Notes under the pieces: model-generated | Database searches by the model: none | What the model was told of the DNA's origin: nothing | Seen by the model: only the letters and a program-made list of their open reading frames with translations | Position numbers and translations under genes: made by a program | DNA from: Lepisosteus oculatus | Lineage: Eukaryota > Chordata > Actinopteri > Semionotiformes > Lepisosteidae | Direction: 5' to 3' | Length of the DNA: 64,000 nt | NCBI RefSeq assembly: GCF_040954835.1 | Contig: NC_090703.1 | Coordinates: forward strand, 15,079,444-15,143,443 | In this document: positions 47,839-59,224 of the stretch, one piece after another | Numbering within the stretch: the first letter of the stretch is position 1 | Layout: each line of letters starts with the position of its first letter

Positions 47839-50800
47839 GAGATAATTGCCCTTAGCAAAACCAGGTAGGAAAAGACTGCTTTCACCACACCAGCAGTATC
47901 ATATCTGTACCACTTTCTTGTGCTGCTCTTTGGTCTCTACAGTGTGCCTGTGATATTTTAATGTATGATGGATAAGATCCTACTGTACATTCTCGTGGGT
48001 ATATCTGGATGATACTGGCATTTTTAGCAAATACTGGATGACACACCTACTGTTTATGAATAGGTCATGTTGGACAGTGCCAGGAACTCTAGCCTTACAG
48101 TTGACTCCTTAAAGAAAAAGACTAGGTTCGTGCACATCAGAAGTTTTGGGCATGTGGTTGGATGAAGACAGATGAGGATGAAGACTCAGCTGGACAAAGT
48201 GGCCACCAGCAGAAAGTGACCTCAGCCCCATAACAAAAGCAAATGAGGTCCTTCCTTAGTTTGATTGCGTATTACCTGGTTCACAGAGCGGGCAGTACCC
48301 CTGAGGTCATGAAAAAGGCAGCCACCAACGCATTGGAAAAAGTGACGTGGCATTCACAGATCTGAAGTTGGCTCTCTTCACTAACCCTGTCTTGTCTGAA
48401 TAAATAAGTCAGCATAGTCAACTCCCACGTCACCTCTGTGCTCCTGTCGCAGGAAGTTGAAAGGATTGTCTTGTTGTGAAATGGACTATGGATGCCCGGG
48501 TTGTGAGAATATGTGCCATGCTGGCTGGGGAAAGTGTAGTGCAGCACTGGTCCAAGCAAGGCAAGTTGTACCTACAATAAATGGCCACAAGAGAGCAGTG
48601 TAGGTCCTGTTTCTGACCTACATAGCTACACCACTAAAGGAATGTTAAGTGGCTTGAATACTCTCAAGGAACATAACCAGTGATATCAGCCATGATACAA
48701 CAGCTGAAAAAAGCAACAGCGCACCTTTAAAGAAGCAGTTCAGCTCATTAGGCAGAATTAGAGGTGGCTTACTGAACAATTTGACTTTGGACCAGGGCTG
48801 GTGAAAAATGGTGTCCCCCATGTTAGAAAAAGAGAAACTGTAAGAGAGGTCAGAGTGCTACCTTGTATGTTTTGTGAAAATATTGGTCGGCAGTTCCCAC
48901 CTTCAGGGCAAAGAGGAACTCAACTTCATATGACATAATTCTGAAGGGAAAGATCCTGGACCATTTGACCGGTTTTCACTAAATAAGGCTGACCGCTCCT
49001 ACGACAATAATTCACAACTTGTCACTCTTTACTGTGGCAAAATGTGTGTAACTACACAATGGGGAAACTGGCCACTTAATATGAATGTGAAAATCCCATT
49101 TTCAAGGTTAAAATGGGAAACTGGATTCTTACTCACCCGCAGAGCAAACTGCTGTGCCAGCACATCACTGCTGATACCATATGTCTGTCTACGGCCAGTC
49201 ACGGCATCTGTCACAATAACACGCCGTGATAAACCTGAAAAACAGTGTCTCCAGTCAGAAATATTGTTCATAAGCCACAGTAAGTCAGCAGGCAGTATTA
49301 GGCTGAACAGAACAAGGATGGGTACCTGTGCTGAAGTTCTTATCTGCCTGGGGGTTCAGACACCAAGCACATGACCAGGCTGTCGAAATTTTAAAACTGC
49401 ACAGCATTCCTGGTTGGTCTAAAAAAGAGAGAGTGAGAGGGGAAGTAAAAGACTTTGAGGACTGTAAAGGTAAAAAAAAGCCAAAAAACAAATGATTAGG
49501 GTACTTGTCTGGTGAGGCGAAATTCAAGCATTCCCAAAGAAGATGATTGGCATTCCCTACAAAAGTGTACATACTATAAACATTTTCCTAAAAAAAAAAG
49601 GTGACTTCATTTTTCATTTTAAAACGGCAACAAATTGTGTTTACAAAAGCACAATTTTGCTGTAATTTTGTGATGACAATTTCAATTTCTCATAAGACCA
49701 CAAAAACTAGGGGAAATATGGACAGAACAATATAGAAAAACCTCCATGTCAGGCAAAGGATATCAGTTATACTATATGAGGATACATTTAAAATTACATA
49801 AAACAAAGTGTCATGATTTTGATGGTCAGTTTTGCAACCTGAAAAATGAGGATCAGACACAAGGACATTTCTTTCACTTGAGTTATCCTACGGGCAAAAT
49901 ATAGGATCTGACCACTACTGAGTCAACTGCCACAAATTTGCAATAGTACGTTAGTAAAACTAAGGAATAAATTATTGTATCAGATACAATAGGCCAAGCA
50001 ATACACAACAGTCTGCAGCACTAACAGCATTTTCAAATATAATGAAGGAGAGATTTCACAAGGAACAAAAATGCTGTTAAAAAGCTGCCTAGAAAGGACT
50101 GTTTCCTTACCCAACGACTCAAAAGACCTGTAAAAATAAATTTTAATGCTTTCCAAAAGAAGACTAATAGACAGAATTAACCTTGGCTGTGACTGCAGAG
50201 GAGAACTATTGATGAAACTAACAAAGAGACTGATTGCCCTGCCATGCTGAGTAATTGAGGCACAGCGTTAGACTCCACCATGTCATCAACTGACTACAAG
50301 GTCTGATAAGAACCTAAAAAACAGGACAACCCCAAAACCGCCTGCTCAATACAACCTCAGTCCTCTTAATCTGAGTATCCTTGACTCTCTAAAGAAGCAG
50401 AACAGGTTGTCTATACTGTATATAGAGTGTTAATTAGACTTGTAAATCTTCAGAGGGATTCTCTTAACAACATGTTAAGAGTAATGCATTAAACAGTCTT
50501 GAGAACTAGAAAGATGTAAAACTGCACCATTGCTATCAAAAAATGAATGGGAGTGTTGGAAAAGAACACATTAAAAATAATTTTATACCCAGTGAAGTTA
50601 ACATGTATGCCAATCAGAGACGCATTCAGGCAAGATTCACATCCTTAAGGATAAATAATGCATATTTAACGATTTGATACAATCATTCTGAAAGATTGTT
50701 TAGTTGACAGCTCTGTTTTCGGGAAGGATTAGTGTATTACAGTACATGATTTGGCCTGGGGACAAAGCTAGTGACAGAATGGTGTAAAGCACACTGTCAG

Positions 50801-53800
50801 CTGCTCTCACCTGGGTTTGAATTGCTGAATAAGGATGCTGGTAGCAGGCTTACACAGCCTGGGGTTTGTGCAATACCTACAAGACAAAGGCTGTGAAAGT
50901 CTGTCAAGAAAAAAAAATGAACATTTGTAAAAATCAAGACAGACCGAATCACTTCTCATTGCAATACAGGACGTAAATACTAAGAAGTCAATTGTGTTTG
51001 CTCTTCCAGTGTAATACACAACATTAAGCTTTTTACAAATTTTACAACATAAAACTGCTAATCATGTCTACCAAAACTTTGGGGAATGTGAAAATATTAT
51101 CTTTATAGAAAACAAGATTTTTCTAAAATCAGGTATGAAAGGGCTATACATAAAAGAGTAACATATGAAACATTACAAATAACAGGAGGCTATTCAGCCC
51201 ACCTAGTTAGATGTTAATTTATCCAAGGATCCCATAGACTTTCTCTTGAAAGAAATCAGGATATCATCTTAAACAACATGGTTGGGTAATTTTTTTCCAT
51301 ACTGCTACAACCCCTTTGGGTAAAGAAGTCCACACGTTTCTCAGTTTTAATTGACTTCCACTACATTTCCACTTCTGCCCTCTGGACATTCCCTTAAGCC
51401 CTCGAATGTACCTGATGACTAGCTGGTCTCCATGACATTGAATAAGAGTCTGTCAAGTGAATCATCACTTATACATTTATTAAAAAGTGTCAGACCATTT
51501 CCAAGCACACTCCAGAGTCCAGAGACAGAATTCTGAAGGACAAACCTTAAACACCTTTAGCTGCACACTTAATAAAGAGGATGCAGCACTATTAAAAGCC
51601 TTGAAACATCACCCAGTAGCTGGGAATCTAAAGGTGGTTAAAAGATTTTGAATCAAGTGTAAGCAATTCAAGTAGTGAGCATATGAAAAAAAAATCCCTT
51701 CACAAATTATTTAAGCTAGTTATTTATTTTCTTAGATACCAGTTTCAATGGTTGTAACAGGATACATTATCTTTCTCCCATCCAGAGTTGAGAATACACA
51801 GTAGCGTTTTCACAAGAAAGTACTTCAATATGGCTAAGAGGGCTATTGTTATTTCTTTGAGAATGTGAGTCCATTTAAACCTTTTTTTCTATAGCTGACG
51901 TGTTGTAATGTAAACTTCAGATACTATGTTGTGAGTGTACTCATAGTAGTAGTTTTAAAAGTTGTTTACATACGATACGCAATAAGTAAGTCACATTTTG
52001 GCATCTTATATTGCAGTGATACAATAAAGTGGGCCAAAGGATACAGGACATGAGAGTCAGAGTGGGTGACAGATGCCCAGCAGATGGAATTCACCTGAAA
52101 CACAGAGCAGAAGGTGCAATGCATCAGCACACTTGTCATTGCTAACTTAAGCTGCTGTCATCTTCAGTCATTGGTTCATTTTTATAAATCACAGACCAGG
52201 GCTCCCCAGATCTGCTCCTTAACAGCAGCAGTCCAGCAGATTCTGTTTATCTTATTAAATCGCTGATAGCACAAGAACACAGAAAGAGGTGTAAACACAA
52301 AGTGGTGTACTGTAATGAAAGCTTAATTTGGAACAATTGAAACCACCTGCATGGATCTGAAGTTGCTTATTATTTAAGAAGAATCACAGAATCTGTTGGG
52401 CTGTTACCCCCAAGACCAGACTTAGGATACCCTGTCTTACAAGCCCAAGGGAGTACTTTTTCTTAAATTCTACAATTTGCTGGATGAATGCATTCACATT
52501 TAAGAACAGAGCGACTGGGGATGTGGACAAACTTTTTCCCAAATTCAGGATTAGATATCGATTATATCACATCACCTACAGTAACTGCTTATTTAATTCA
52601 AGGTTATGGTGGCCCAGAGCCTATCTCAGGAAGCATTGGGCGCAAAGAGAGATACAACCTTAACAGAACACCAGTCCACTGCAGGAGAAACACAGACACA
52701 GACATGCACACTCTCACACCAGGGCCACTTTCCATAAGCCAATGAACCTACCAGCATGTCTTTTTTACTGTGGGAGGAAACTGACACGAAGATGAGAAAA
52801 ACATGAAAACTCCACACAAACAGCACCTCAGGAATTGAACCCTGGATCCCAGCACTGCGAGGCAGCAAAGCTAACCACTGTGAAATCGTGCCAACCATTA
52901 GTTACACATATTATAAATAATATTACTTTTCTGAAGCTTTTTTTTCCCTCACACTACAATTCTTCCACCACAGAGGTTTTTCATATATGTCTACTGTGTA
53001 CAGCTGGTATTTATAGGTCCACGGCTTCTTTAAGGTGAAGGTGAGCAGGTTCTGCTCCAGATACAGAGGCACTACCTTGCGGTTGGTGAAGTAGAGGTTG
53101 TCGCACATCTCCACAGAGAGAGAGCCCTTGCTGCAGCCTCTGAAGTTCATGATCCCATATTTGCAGCCTCCGTGCTCAACGTCATTCACGGTGAAGACGC
53201 GCTCACAGGCAGAGTCCGCCTAAGGGAGGGGATTTATTCATAGAGACAACAAATTTATTTGAATAGCTTCTCGAAAAGAAGACGAACCCGTTGACATCAA
53301 GGCTTTAAATGAATCAACCAGAGTTCAAATGAATCACTCAGAGTTCAGGTTGAGAGCTGTAGGCCTGATGCCACCAGGCTTAGCCAGGCCCATGTCATTG
53401 TACTAGTAGGACAGACATTTCTCAAGCTGCAGTGCATAACAGGGCCGAGGACAGCCAAGATCAGGTTCCTTGACCTGTGGCAACTCCAAGGAGCGTGCGC
53501 GGGCGCCTGCAGTGATGTTAGTAGAGATACGACACCTGTTCCGCTGATGCTAACTCCTCTGTAAGGCACTGGGCAGTGAATGTCAACGTAGGGCATATTT
53601 CAGGAATGCATGCACAAGTTCTCTTTGTGCTTTCATGTTGTCAAGCATAGATGACTAACATTTTGCACATCCATGCAGATGAGTATAAAACATATACAGT
53701 AAAATAATTTGTGACTAGGATTCTAGAAAAGACTTATTCACTAAATAACAAAGTTTACTCGTTGTGTCTGAAAATTGTGGGTAAAAGATGGTACTTGTGA

Positions 53801-56800
53801 CTCACCACGATGAGCTTGAAGTTGTCAGTATTAGGGCTGGTGGAGTCGGAGCTCTGCACCTCTAACTTGTGTCTCCGCATACTGGTCACCTTCAGCTCGT
53901 GGATCAGCCTGGAGTCACAAAGACAGCTTGAGCCTCAAGCAATACTTTTTAAAATCCCTTCCAGAAACTAACACGCCAACTGTACTGTCACAAAACACAT
54001 ATCTAACCTTTTTAACTCTTCTGGAAATGAACTGAGTGAAGTCTAATATATAATCTGCACTGGTAAAACCAGTGCATCCACAGTGGCAATATCTTGTAAA
54101 TGCTGCCATGCTACTTCATGCATAAAAAAATAATAATTGTAAGAGAAAGTGCATTCACAGTGACTTGCAAAAGTATTCAGACGCTTCACAGTTTTCACAT
54201 TTTGGTGCTTTAAAACTTGTATTCATGAGACTTTGAAGAAGCCATTAATATCTGTAATAAACACAACCTATTCCTCACATTCAAAGCAAAATCCTTAGCT
54301 GTGGCAAACCTAAATTAAGGTGCGCTAAATTACCTTAACGAGCTACAAATATTTAAGCAATCAAAATATTTTTTTACTCTAAAGTTTTTGTAGACATTAC
54401 CTGTAACTTATCCTTCTCTTAGAAGCATACAGCTTGATCGTTCATGATTTGAACAAAACGTTTAAAAATGTGTATGCATCGGTCTGGGATTTCAGAAAAC
54501 AAGGACTCCACAGGTGTCCTGTTTGAATACTTTTGCAAGGTAGTGTAAGACTGAGAACAGGAAGCAGTTCCTTATACAATTTATTGTGGGAGCCTGGAAC
54601 ACACTATTCAACCATGTTGTTAAAGCTGACACAATGAAACTCCCTCCAAGAAATGTAGGATGAGATCTTCAAATCAATCACCTATCAACAAGGCAGATGG
54701 GCCACATGGCCTCCCTGTTTGTAACCCTTTCTTATGTAGTAATTGACTGCTTTCAAAGATTATCTGTTAAAAATTAAACACACTGATAACAACGAAAATA
54801 ATTATTGCCGTGCTGTACCTGCAGTATGAGCTCTCTGCAACTAATCCCATGTGTCTTTTTTGAAAAAGTAATGTTGAATTTAAACCAACTCGGGGGGACT
54901 TCTAGAGGAAGGGAGACAAAAAAAGAATAAAGACAAACATTACTCTTCAAGAATAAGCCCACAACGTGGAAACACTTGAATCTGGGGTTGCATAAAGAAA
55001 GGCATTTCTATAATTGAATGCAACATAAATGCCGTAAGAATAATTGTTTTATATTGTAACAATCAAATCTGGTTCACCACAGTAGTAGAGAAAAGGATGT
55101 GTGAAACAAGAGTAATAATAAATTATACTGGTTTACTAATGTACTGGAATTGAACTGGATTAAACATGAAAATAATTAGAGGGTTTGCAAATTTAAAGTA
55201 AACAAAGAACAAGTCTTAAAATAAAGCAAAACCAAAACAGAACAATAGCGCTCTTTTGCTGCTCTTGAAAAAGTATATTCTGATGTATTGCCAGGATTGC
55301 ATTGCATTCCAATTGTACATTTCTAACATCTCTGTAGCAGGAGCCTTAAAAGAAGAACAAAAGTTTCCAGTGCTTTCCTGCTTTCACCAAAAAAAAGCAA
55401 TATAAACTAGAGTTCTTGGAGATAGTGCAGTTTGCAGAGGAAGATTTGCTCCTACACATGCAGAATCCTAGAACATTCTTTCAATATACAGAAAACTGTT
55501 TTTTTATATTTCTCCCAAGTAGAGGTCCTCCGAGCATTAAGATCAGTGATTTACCACAAAAGAGACAAAAGTGAACAAAAGACTTAAACCTTCTAAGGGA
55601 GTGGCTCAATTACACCAAAGGTGGCAGTACTGAATTAAAGGTCTAATAAGGAAATTTTATACATCTCAGAGCTGCCTAACCAAAATGAAAAAGTGAGAAG
55701 CAATTACCTGGGCGGGTTAACAGCTGGATAATTAACAAAAGATGACAGCATGTTGATTATGTTGGAGAAATGTGTCTATTGACACGATTTCAGCCAGTTA
55801 ATACAAACAAAGTAAGCATGAAGTTCAGTTAAATGTCTCAACAGTCACACTTGCTGTAACAGTGGCATCTTCTGTTACACATCATAAAAACGGAATTGTC
55901 TTCTGAGCCACGTCCTGACAAATGTGCAGGATACCAACAATTTACTTCAGAAATGCAGTATTAATTGTCTTTTAAAGTTAAGAAACATTTTTTGCTCCAC
56001 AGCAACAGTTCTTACATTTCAATATACTGTATAAGACATGTTTCAGTCAAGAAACTTTACCAATACAAAAATAGAGGCATCCTACATTTGTCTAGTTGTT
56101 AGAATAGTACCAAGCAGATTTCTAGTGGCTTGTATATCCCTTAAATCAGATACACAAATTTCCAGACTACAGGGCACAGAAAAACGGCAAGATTAACAAA
56201 TAAACGGGAGAACTGGCACAACTCCCCAGGTCTTGTGGGGGACCTTGTCCAATTCTGGCCCCACTCCGAGCTCACCTTCCTGGGTTGTTCATCCTCCCTC
56301 AGCAGCCTGACTCGCTGGCTTTCCTGTTGCTCCTTCTGCAGGCCTTCCCTGGTCAGGGGGTTGCAGTTGTTATGCCCTGGCAGAAGGCGGAAATAGCGGT
56401 TCTTCTCTGGGTCAAAGTAAAAACCAGGCAGATCTGGAGGAGGAAATAAAATTTGATTTTACTTCCAGGTTGAGCGTCTTTCCAGAACCCCTAAAAGGAT
56501 GCTATAAAAATAGAATATCTATATTTTTATTTGCTATGCATGTTAATTAAAAATGAAAAAACAGGTGGGTTTGTCGCTGGAGTGAGCAGACCGTTGTGTA
56601 CATCCAGTTTATCTCTCCCCAAGCACACAGCGTTGCACTGATCTTGAGAACGAACGGTCAGCTACCCATGTTTGCAGGTTCCTTACAGCCAGGAGCCACC
56701 ACCAGCAAAACTATCCGGCCAGAAACATCCTCACACAGAGCAAATGGCAGAAGCCATTAAGCAGCAACTGACCTGGGGCAGAGGCTCTGGAAGATGAGCT

Positions 56801-58679
56801 TGTCGAGTCTGCTGGAGGAGCCTGCACATTCCGAGAAGTCCCAGGAACACTGCTCCCATACCTGTGGACAGGAAACAGAGGCGAGAGAATGAAGGCCTGT
56901 GAGTGCAAACATTTTAATATACGATGTCCTGTCTGTAACACTAATTCATCTAAAATGTTTTTAAAAAATGAAGAACAAAAATGGGTTCAGGTTTCAGTTG
57001 GATGATATCTGGAGATAAATTGAAGGACTAGCGTGGAAAGCTTCTCAGAGTAGTGGTAATCTAATACAAACAACGTTCTCCAAGTAGTATATCCTCCAAT
57101 ATCTTGACTCCCTTAAAATCGATGGAGCTGTTACGGAGACATGGTACGTAAAGGTTAATTGCATACTGAAAAGAAGAAGCACAATGTTGAGCCTTTTTTA
57201 GGTTTCATCACAAATTTAGGCATGGTTCTAAAAAAGTATTAAGGACCTTGACAAAAATGCACAGTACTACTGTAGAAAAAGGGGATTAGGCAGTCAAATA
57301 AACACTTAAGCCAAACCAAAATGCTCTTCATAGAACAAGAAGCCAAATGTGAGTCTATAGTATTACAAAGACAAATAAGACTCATATTTGTTTAATTTCC
57401 CTATAATCATCTGCACCTATTACACACATGGCAATAACATTCATACAGTGCAAAATCTCGAGGAATGTAGCATTGTTGCTGCACCTTAAAATTTGTTTTC
57501 TAGTACAATATCAGATTTCAAGTCCAGGTTTTCTGTCATGATATTGTTATTTTGAGTAACTGATTTCATTTGAGAGTTTCTAGGTCACAGGAAATGAAAT
57601 GACTTGGTGCCGAAAAAAAGTGTTAGCTTCAGCAAGGGAACACGCACCCACCATGGACCAAACCCCCGCTACATTATATAGCACTATCTCAGTCCAAACC
57701 AATCATTACAGTATATCCACTTAGACGGTCCTTTCACACCATTTGAGATACATTTCCCCCCAATTCTGGCTTTGCTTGACTTCTGCAAACCTTTAATCAA
57801 GGAGAGCCCAGCGCAGGCAGTACTATTCTGTCTTGGTTGCCATCAGCCTATTCAAACAGGTCTATTCACACAGTGCTCATGATGGTCTTTAAGTGCTGCT
57901 CTTCACAAACAGTGTAAAAGCTACTACAAGCTGCAGCTACAAAACAATAGCCAATCCTGTGGCTCCGTCATAGACCTAACTGAATAAACAGGAAGTTTAG
58001 AAATACATGCAGATATCACGGCTTGCTTATCTGCACCGTGCACCTGCGATTCACTAGTGGAAAATTTGAAATTGTACAGGACCTGTGACTAAAAGTTCTA
58101 TTAGCAACTCACGTGCTCAGCGGAAATCTGAAATATCATTGCTATTTCATCACTATCACGCCTCAAAATACTGGATTTTCTTTCAGATTGTCTTTTTGTC
58201 TGGTGTAAGATTTGAAGAATGCAGACTGGAAATTAGTCAAAACAAAATATATATATATATCTCCTTGGTAATGGAGAGTTTTTGTTTTTTATTTGTTTTT
58301 CCACATCTTCTAAATTAATGTAAATCAAAAACACAGAGACAGTGATGTACTCTTTTATCAAAAGACTAAGGGATTTAACTTTGGTCATTTCTACAGAATT
58401 CTCTCTTTTTGTGTGCAAATGAAGACTATATCTGCTGCAAACCAGTCTAGTATAGTGAATATCACATCAGGACCCTGTTATGGGAAGTGCTCTCTAGGGT
58501 GTATTCTGAGAACCTAGGGTATATGACACAAGACAAACAGAGCTGTCTAGTGCAAACACAAGGGCTTGGAAGGTATACCTTTCCTCTTGAGATCTGTGGC
58601 TAGAGTGGTCCCTTTGCCATCCTGGGTTATGATGTCTCCTGCGATCAGCTCCCCTGTCCCGCCAACTCCCCTTCTTCAT
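42756..58679 (-). CDS. dcaf4: DCAF4 (WDR21), DDB1/CUL4-associated WD40 factor (complete, thirteen exons)
   Basis: Exons from 58679: 58679-58579, 56861-56773, 56433-56276, 54901-54819, 53908-53806, 53219-53076, 52094-52045, 50890-50811, 49418-49326, 49234-49137, 45957-45781, 44300-44186 and 42994-42756. They sum to 1530 bases with frame kept at every junction: 509 aa (human 495). DCAF4 is a substrate receptor of the CUL4-DDB1 E3 ubiquitin ligase. Blocks seen: basic N terminus ([18 protein letters not shown]), [20 protein letters not shown], the beta-propeller repeats ([45 protein letters not shown]) and, in exon 12, IKLWDLR (393-399) with the DWD-type WDxR motif that docks on DDB1. A tail of about 15 residues extends past the human end. 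The gene is minus strand, convergent with zfyve1 and divergent from dpf3. Confidence 0.97.
43700..43858 (+). repeat. 5'-truncated 5S-SINE copy in dcaf4 intron 12
   Basis: ttctggcgcactatggctgcc to ggagtccccattacctgtaaagcgctttgag and an (ATT)n tail matches the 3' part of the 23205-23754 element. The 5S head is absent. Confidence 0.8.
44186..44300 (-). CDS. dcaf4: dcaf4 coding exon 12 (WDxR motif)
   Basis: [18 protein letters not shown] to PERLLLA. Carries WDLR, the DDB1-docking arginine finger motif of DCAFs. Confidence 0.96.
44700..45580 (+). mobile_element. decayed Tc1-type transposon in dcaf4 intron 11
   Basis: Plus-strand blocks resemble transposase, including [15 protein letters not shown] near 44798 and [20 protein letters not shown] near 45341, the latter aligned with the catalytic-E region (the E is replaced by K). 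Frames are broken. Ends not resolved. Confidence 0.55.
45781..45957 (-). CDS. dcaf4: dcaf4 coding exon 11
   Basis: 59 codons, [19 protein letters not shown] to LIAADMLGK, a WD40 core exon. Donor AAG|gtgagg. Confidence 0.96.
46031..46619 (-). mobile_element. TTAA-flanked non-autonomous DNA transposon, copy B
   Basis: Inverted copy of 30011-30663. The right end here reads agttcccctttaa and the left end ttaacggagaattgc. It inserted in dcaf4 intron 10 and has no coding capacity. Confidence 0.75.
46920..48830 (+). mobile_element. Ty3/Gypsy-like retrotransposon pol relic
   Basis: Plus-strand translation across frames gives broken but ordered pol blocks. 47880-48000 reads like the [13 protein letters not shown]-type reverse transcriptase block, followed by a YLDD-like site (near 48003-48013), and 48180-48330 reads like the LDKVA...PQP...ERAVP region that precedes RNase H. 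Stops and shifts abound. LTRs are not identified. It is in dcaf4 intron 10. Confidence 0.65.
47801..47838. repeat. (AATC)n microsatellite
   Basis: About nine AATC units, bounded on both sides by the same aatcaagagataat-type sequence. It sits inside the Ty3/Gypsy-like relic. Confidence 0.85.
49137..49234 (-). CDS. dcaf4: dcaf4 coding exon 10
   Basis: [19 protein letters not shown] to [11 protein letters not shown], phase 1 in, 0 out. Confidence 0.95.
49326..49418 (-). CDS. dcaf4: dcaf4 coding exon 9
   Basis: [20 protein letters not shown] to NFST, phases 1 in and 1 out. Confidence 0.95.
50811..50890 (-). CDS. dcaf4: dcaf4 coding exon 8 (80 bp)
   Basis: [19 protein letters not shown] then LFSNSNP. 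The acceptor is tttcacag (50892-50891); a decoy ttgtag 14 bases downstream would shift the frame. Confidence 0.93.
51160..51440 (-). repeat. CR1-like LINE 3' fragment
   Basis: Minus-strand reading contains a gactagctggtctcc block and the ttctttacccaaaggggttgtagcagtatgg block, ending in ctaggtgggctgaatagcctcc and tatttgtaatg. Same region as 17675-17790 and 54548-54735. Confidence 0.55.
52045..52094 (-). CDS. dcaf4: dcaf4 coding exon 7 (50 bp)
   Basis: [16 protein letters not shown] plus CT; matches human VNSVCWASLNHLDSHI. The donor is CCT|gtatcc. Too short to appear as a free open frame. Confidence 0.94.
52600..52900 (-). repeat. tRNA-derived SINE, near full length
   Basis: On the minus strand the head reads tggttagctttgctgcctcgcagtgctgg with a pol III B-box ggttcaattcc, followed by a gtgtggagttttcatg block, a ggtaggttcattggctta block, gtggactgg and a ccagagc block. 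All this is tRNA-SINE layout. Confidence 0.75.
53076..53219 (-). CDS. dcaf4: dcaf4 coding exon 6
   Basis: 48 codons, [18 protein letters not shown] to NLYFTNRK. Open frame continues past the donor AAG|gtagtg but is not coding there. Confidence 0.95.
53806..53908 (-). CDS. dcaf4: dcaf4 coding exon 5
   Basis: [18 protein letters not shown] to NFKLIV, phase 2 in, 0 out. The donor is GTG|gtgagt. Confidence 0.94.
54158..54545 (+). mobile_element. Tc1-derived MITE (388 bp)
   Basis: It starts cagtgacttgcaaaagtattc and ends ttgaatacttttgcaaggtagtg, inverted Tc1 termini. The interior (for example caaacctaaattaaggtgcg) is like the left part of the 16382-17672 element (aaacctaaattaggcgc), so it is a deletion derivative of the same family without transposase. 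Confidence 0.75.
54548..54735 (+). repeat. CR1-like LINE 3' fragment
   Basis: ctgagaacaggaagcagttcc, ttgtgggagcctggaacac, then gatgggccacatggcctccc and gtttgtaaccc. Directly abuts the Tc1 MITE. Confidence 0.6.
54819..54901 (-). CDS. dcaf4: dcaf4 coding exon 4
   Basis: [19 protein letters not shown] to SSYC plus two bases, parallel to human KIARMGFNASSMLRKSQLG. Confidence 0.92.
54920..56275 (-). other. dcaf4: dcaf4 intron 3, nothing recognised
   Basis: AT-rich intron between coding exons 3 and 4. No repeat family or RNA gene seen. Confidence 0.45.
56276..56433 (-). CDS. dcaf4: dcaf4 coding exon 3
   Basis: [20 protein letters not shown] then [11 protein letters not shown] and a charged helix to QPRK. 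Strongly matches human DCAF4. Confidence 0.96.
56773..56861 (-). CDS. dcaf4: dcaf4 coding exon 2
   Basis: [19 protein letters not shown] to SRASAP; serine-rich, poorly conserved, but the splice sites and phase (2 in, 1 out) fit neighbours. Confidence 0.88.
56874..58578 (-). other. dcaf4: dcaf4 intron 1 of the coding set
   Basis: Contains a short (AT)n at 58244-58260; otherwise nothing recognised. Confidence 0.45.
58579..58679 (-). CDS. dcaf4: dcaf4 coding exon 1 (start codon)
   Basis: Starts at [14 protein letters not shown], aligning with human MNKSRWQSRRRHGRR. The exon itself probably begins at 58688 after a cag acceptor, so a 5' non-coding exon lies further upstream. Donor GAAAG|gtatac. 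Confidence 0.93.
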
Positions 58680-58688
58680 CCCTGTATT

Positions 58689-58726
58689 CTGATGAAAATG
58701 GGATTAGGATTAGGATTAGGGTTAGG
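58689..58726 (-). promoter_or_regulatory. dcaf4: dcaf4 acceptor with tandem branch-point-like repeat
   Basis: Plus strand 58700-58726 is a telomere-like array (gattag units then ggttagg). On the minus strand it reads CTAAC and three CTAAT in 6-base steps before the cag at 58691-58689. The candidate branch adenosines lie about 33, 27, 21 and 15 bases from the AG. Confidence 0.6.
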
Positions 58727-58789
58727 TATGTAACCATACAAAGAAGCCTAAAAGATACAGTAGTCTTTTGGAAGTGTTACTCTGTTACT

Positions 58790-59115
58790 CTGATCCAATT
58801 CAGGGGTCGTGGGTAAGCCAGGACCTATCCTGGCAAACAAACGGGTACAAACCAGGGTACACCCTGGACACCAGTCCATCGCAGGGCCCACACACGGACA
58901 CACGCTCACATCTGGCCAAATTATATCAGAAGCCAATGAACCCAGCAGTATGTTTGTAGAGTGTGAGAAGAAACCGAAGCACTCAGAGGAAACCCATATA
59001 AACACAGGGGGAGCACACAAACTTCCCGCAGATATCACCCCAGGGCTGGAGTTTAAACCCAGGGCCCCCAACGCTGCAGCAGAGCAATGCCAACTACTGT
59101 GCCACAGTGCTGCCC
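58790..59115 (-). repeat. tRNA-derived SINE copy
   Basis: Minus-strand head near 59110 (gcacagtagttggcattgctctgctgcagcg), with ggccctgggtttaaactcc as a mutated B-box and the shared downstream blocks (caatgaacccagcag, cagtccatcgcaggg) on the plus strand. Confidence 0.7.
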
Positions 59116-59224
59116 TCTGTTCTCTTTAAGACACCAAAAATAATGTGATAAAATAATGCGAGTTTTTTAAACGTTTGCAAAAGGACAAATAAAAAACACA
59201 AAAGGAACTAAATTCTTAACTCAT

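Noticed and set aside
47880-48330. A possible intact viral or retroviral pol gene
   Set aside because: The pol-like blocks are broken by many stops and shifts, no LTR or envelope is seen, and the block order fits a Ty3/Gypsy transposon relic.
58700-58726. True telomere repeat or assembly end
   Set aside because: Too short, degenerate and inside a gene; more likely a simple repeat.
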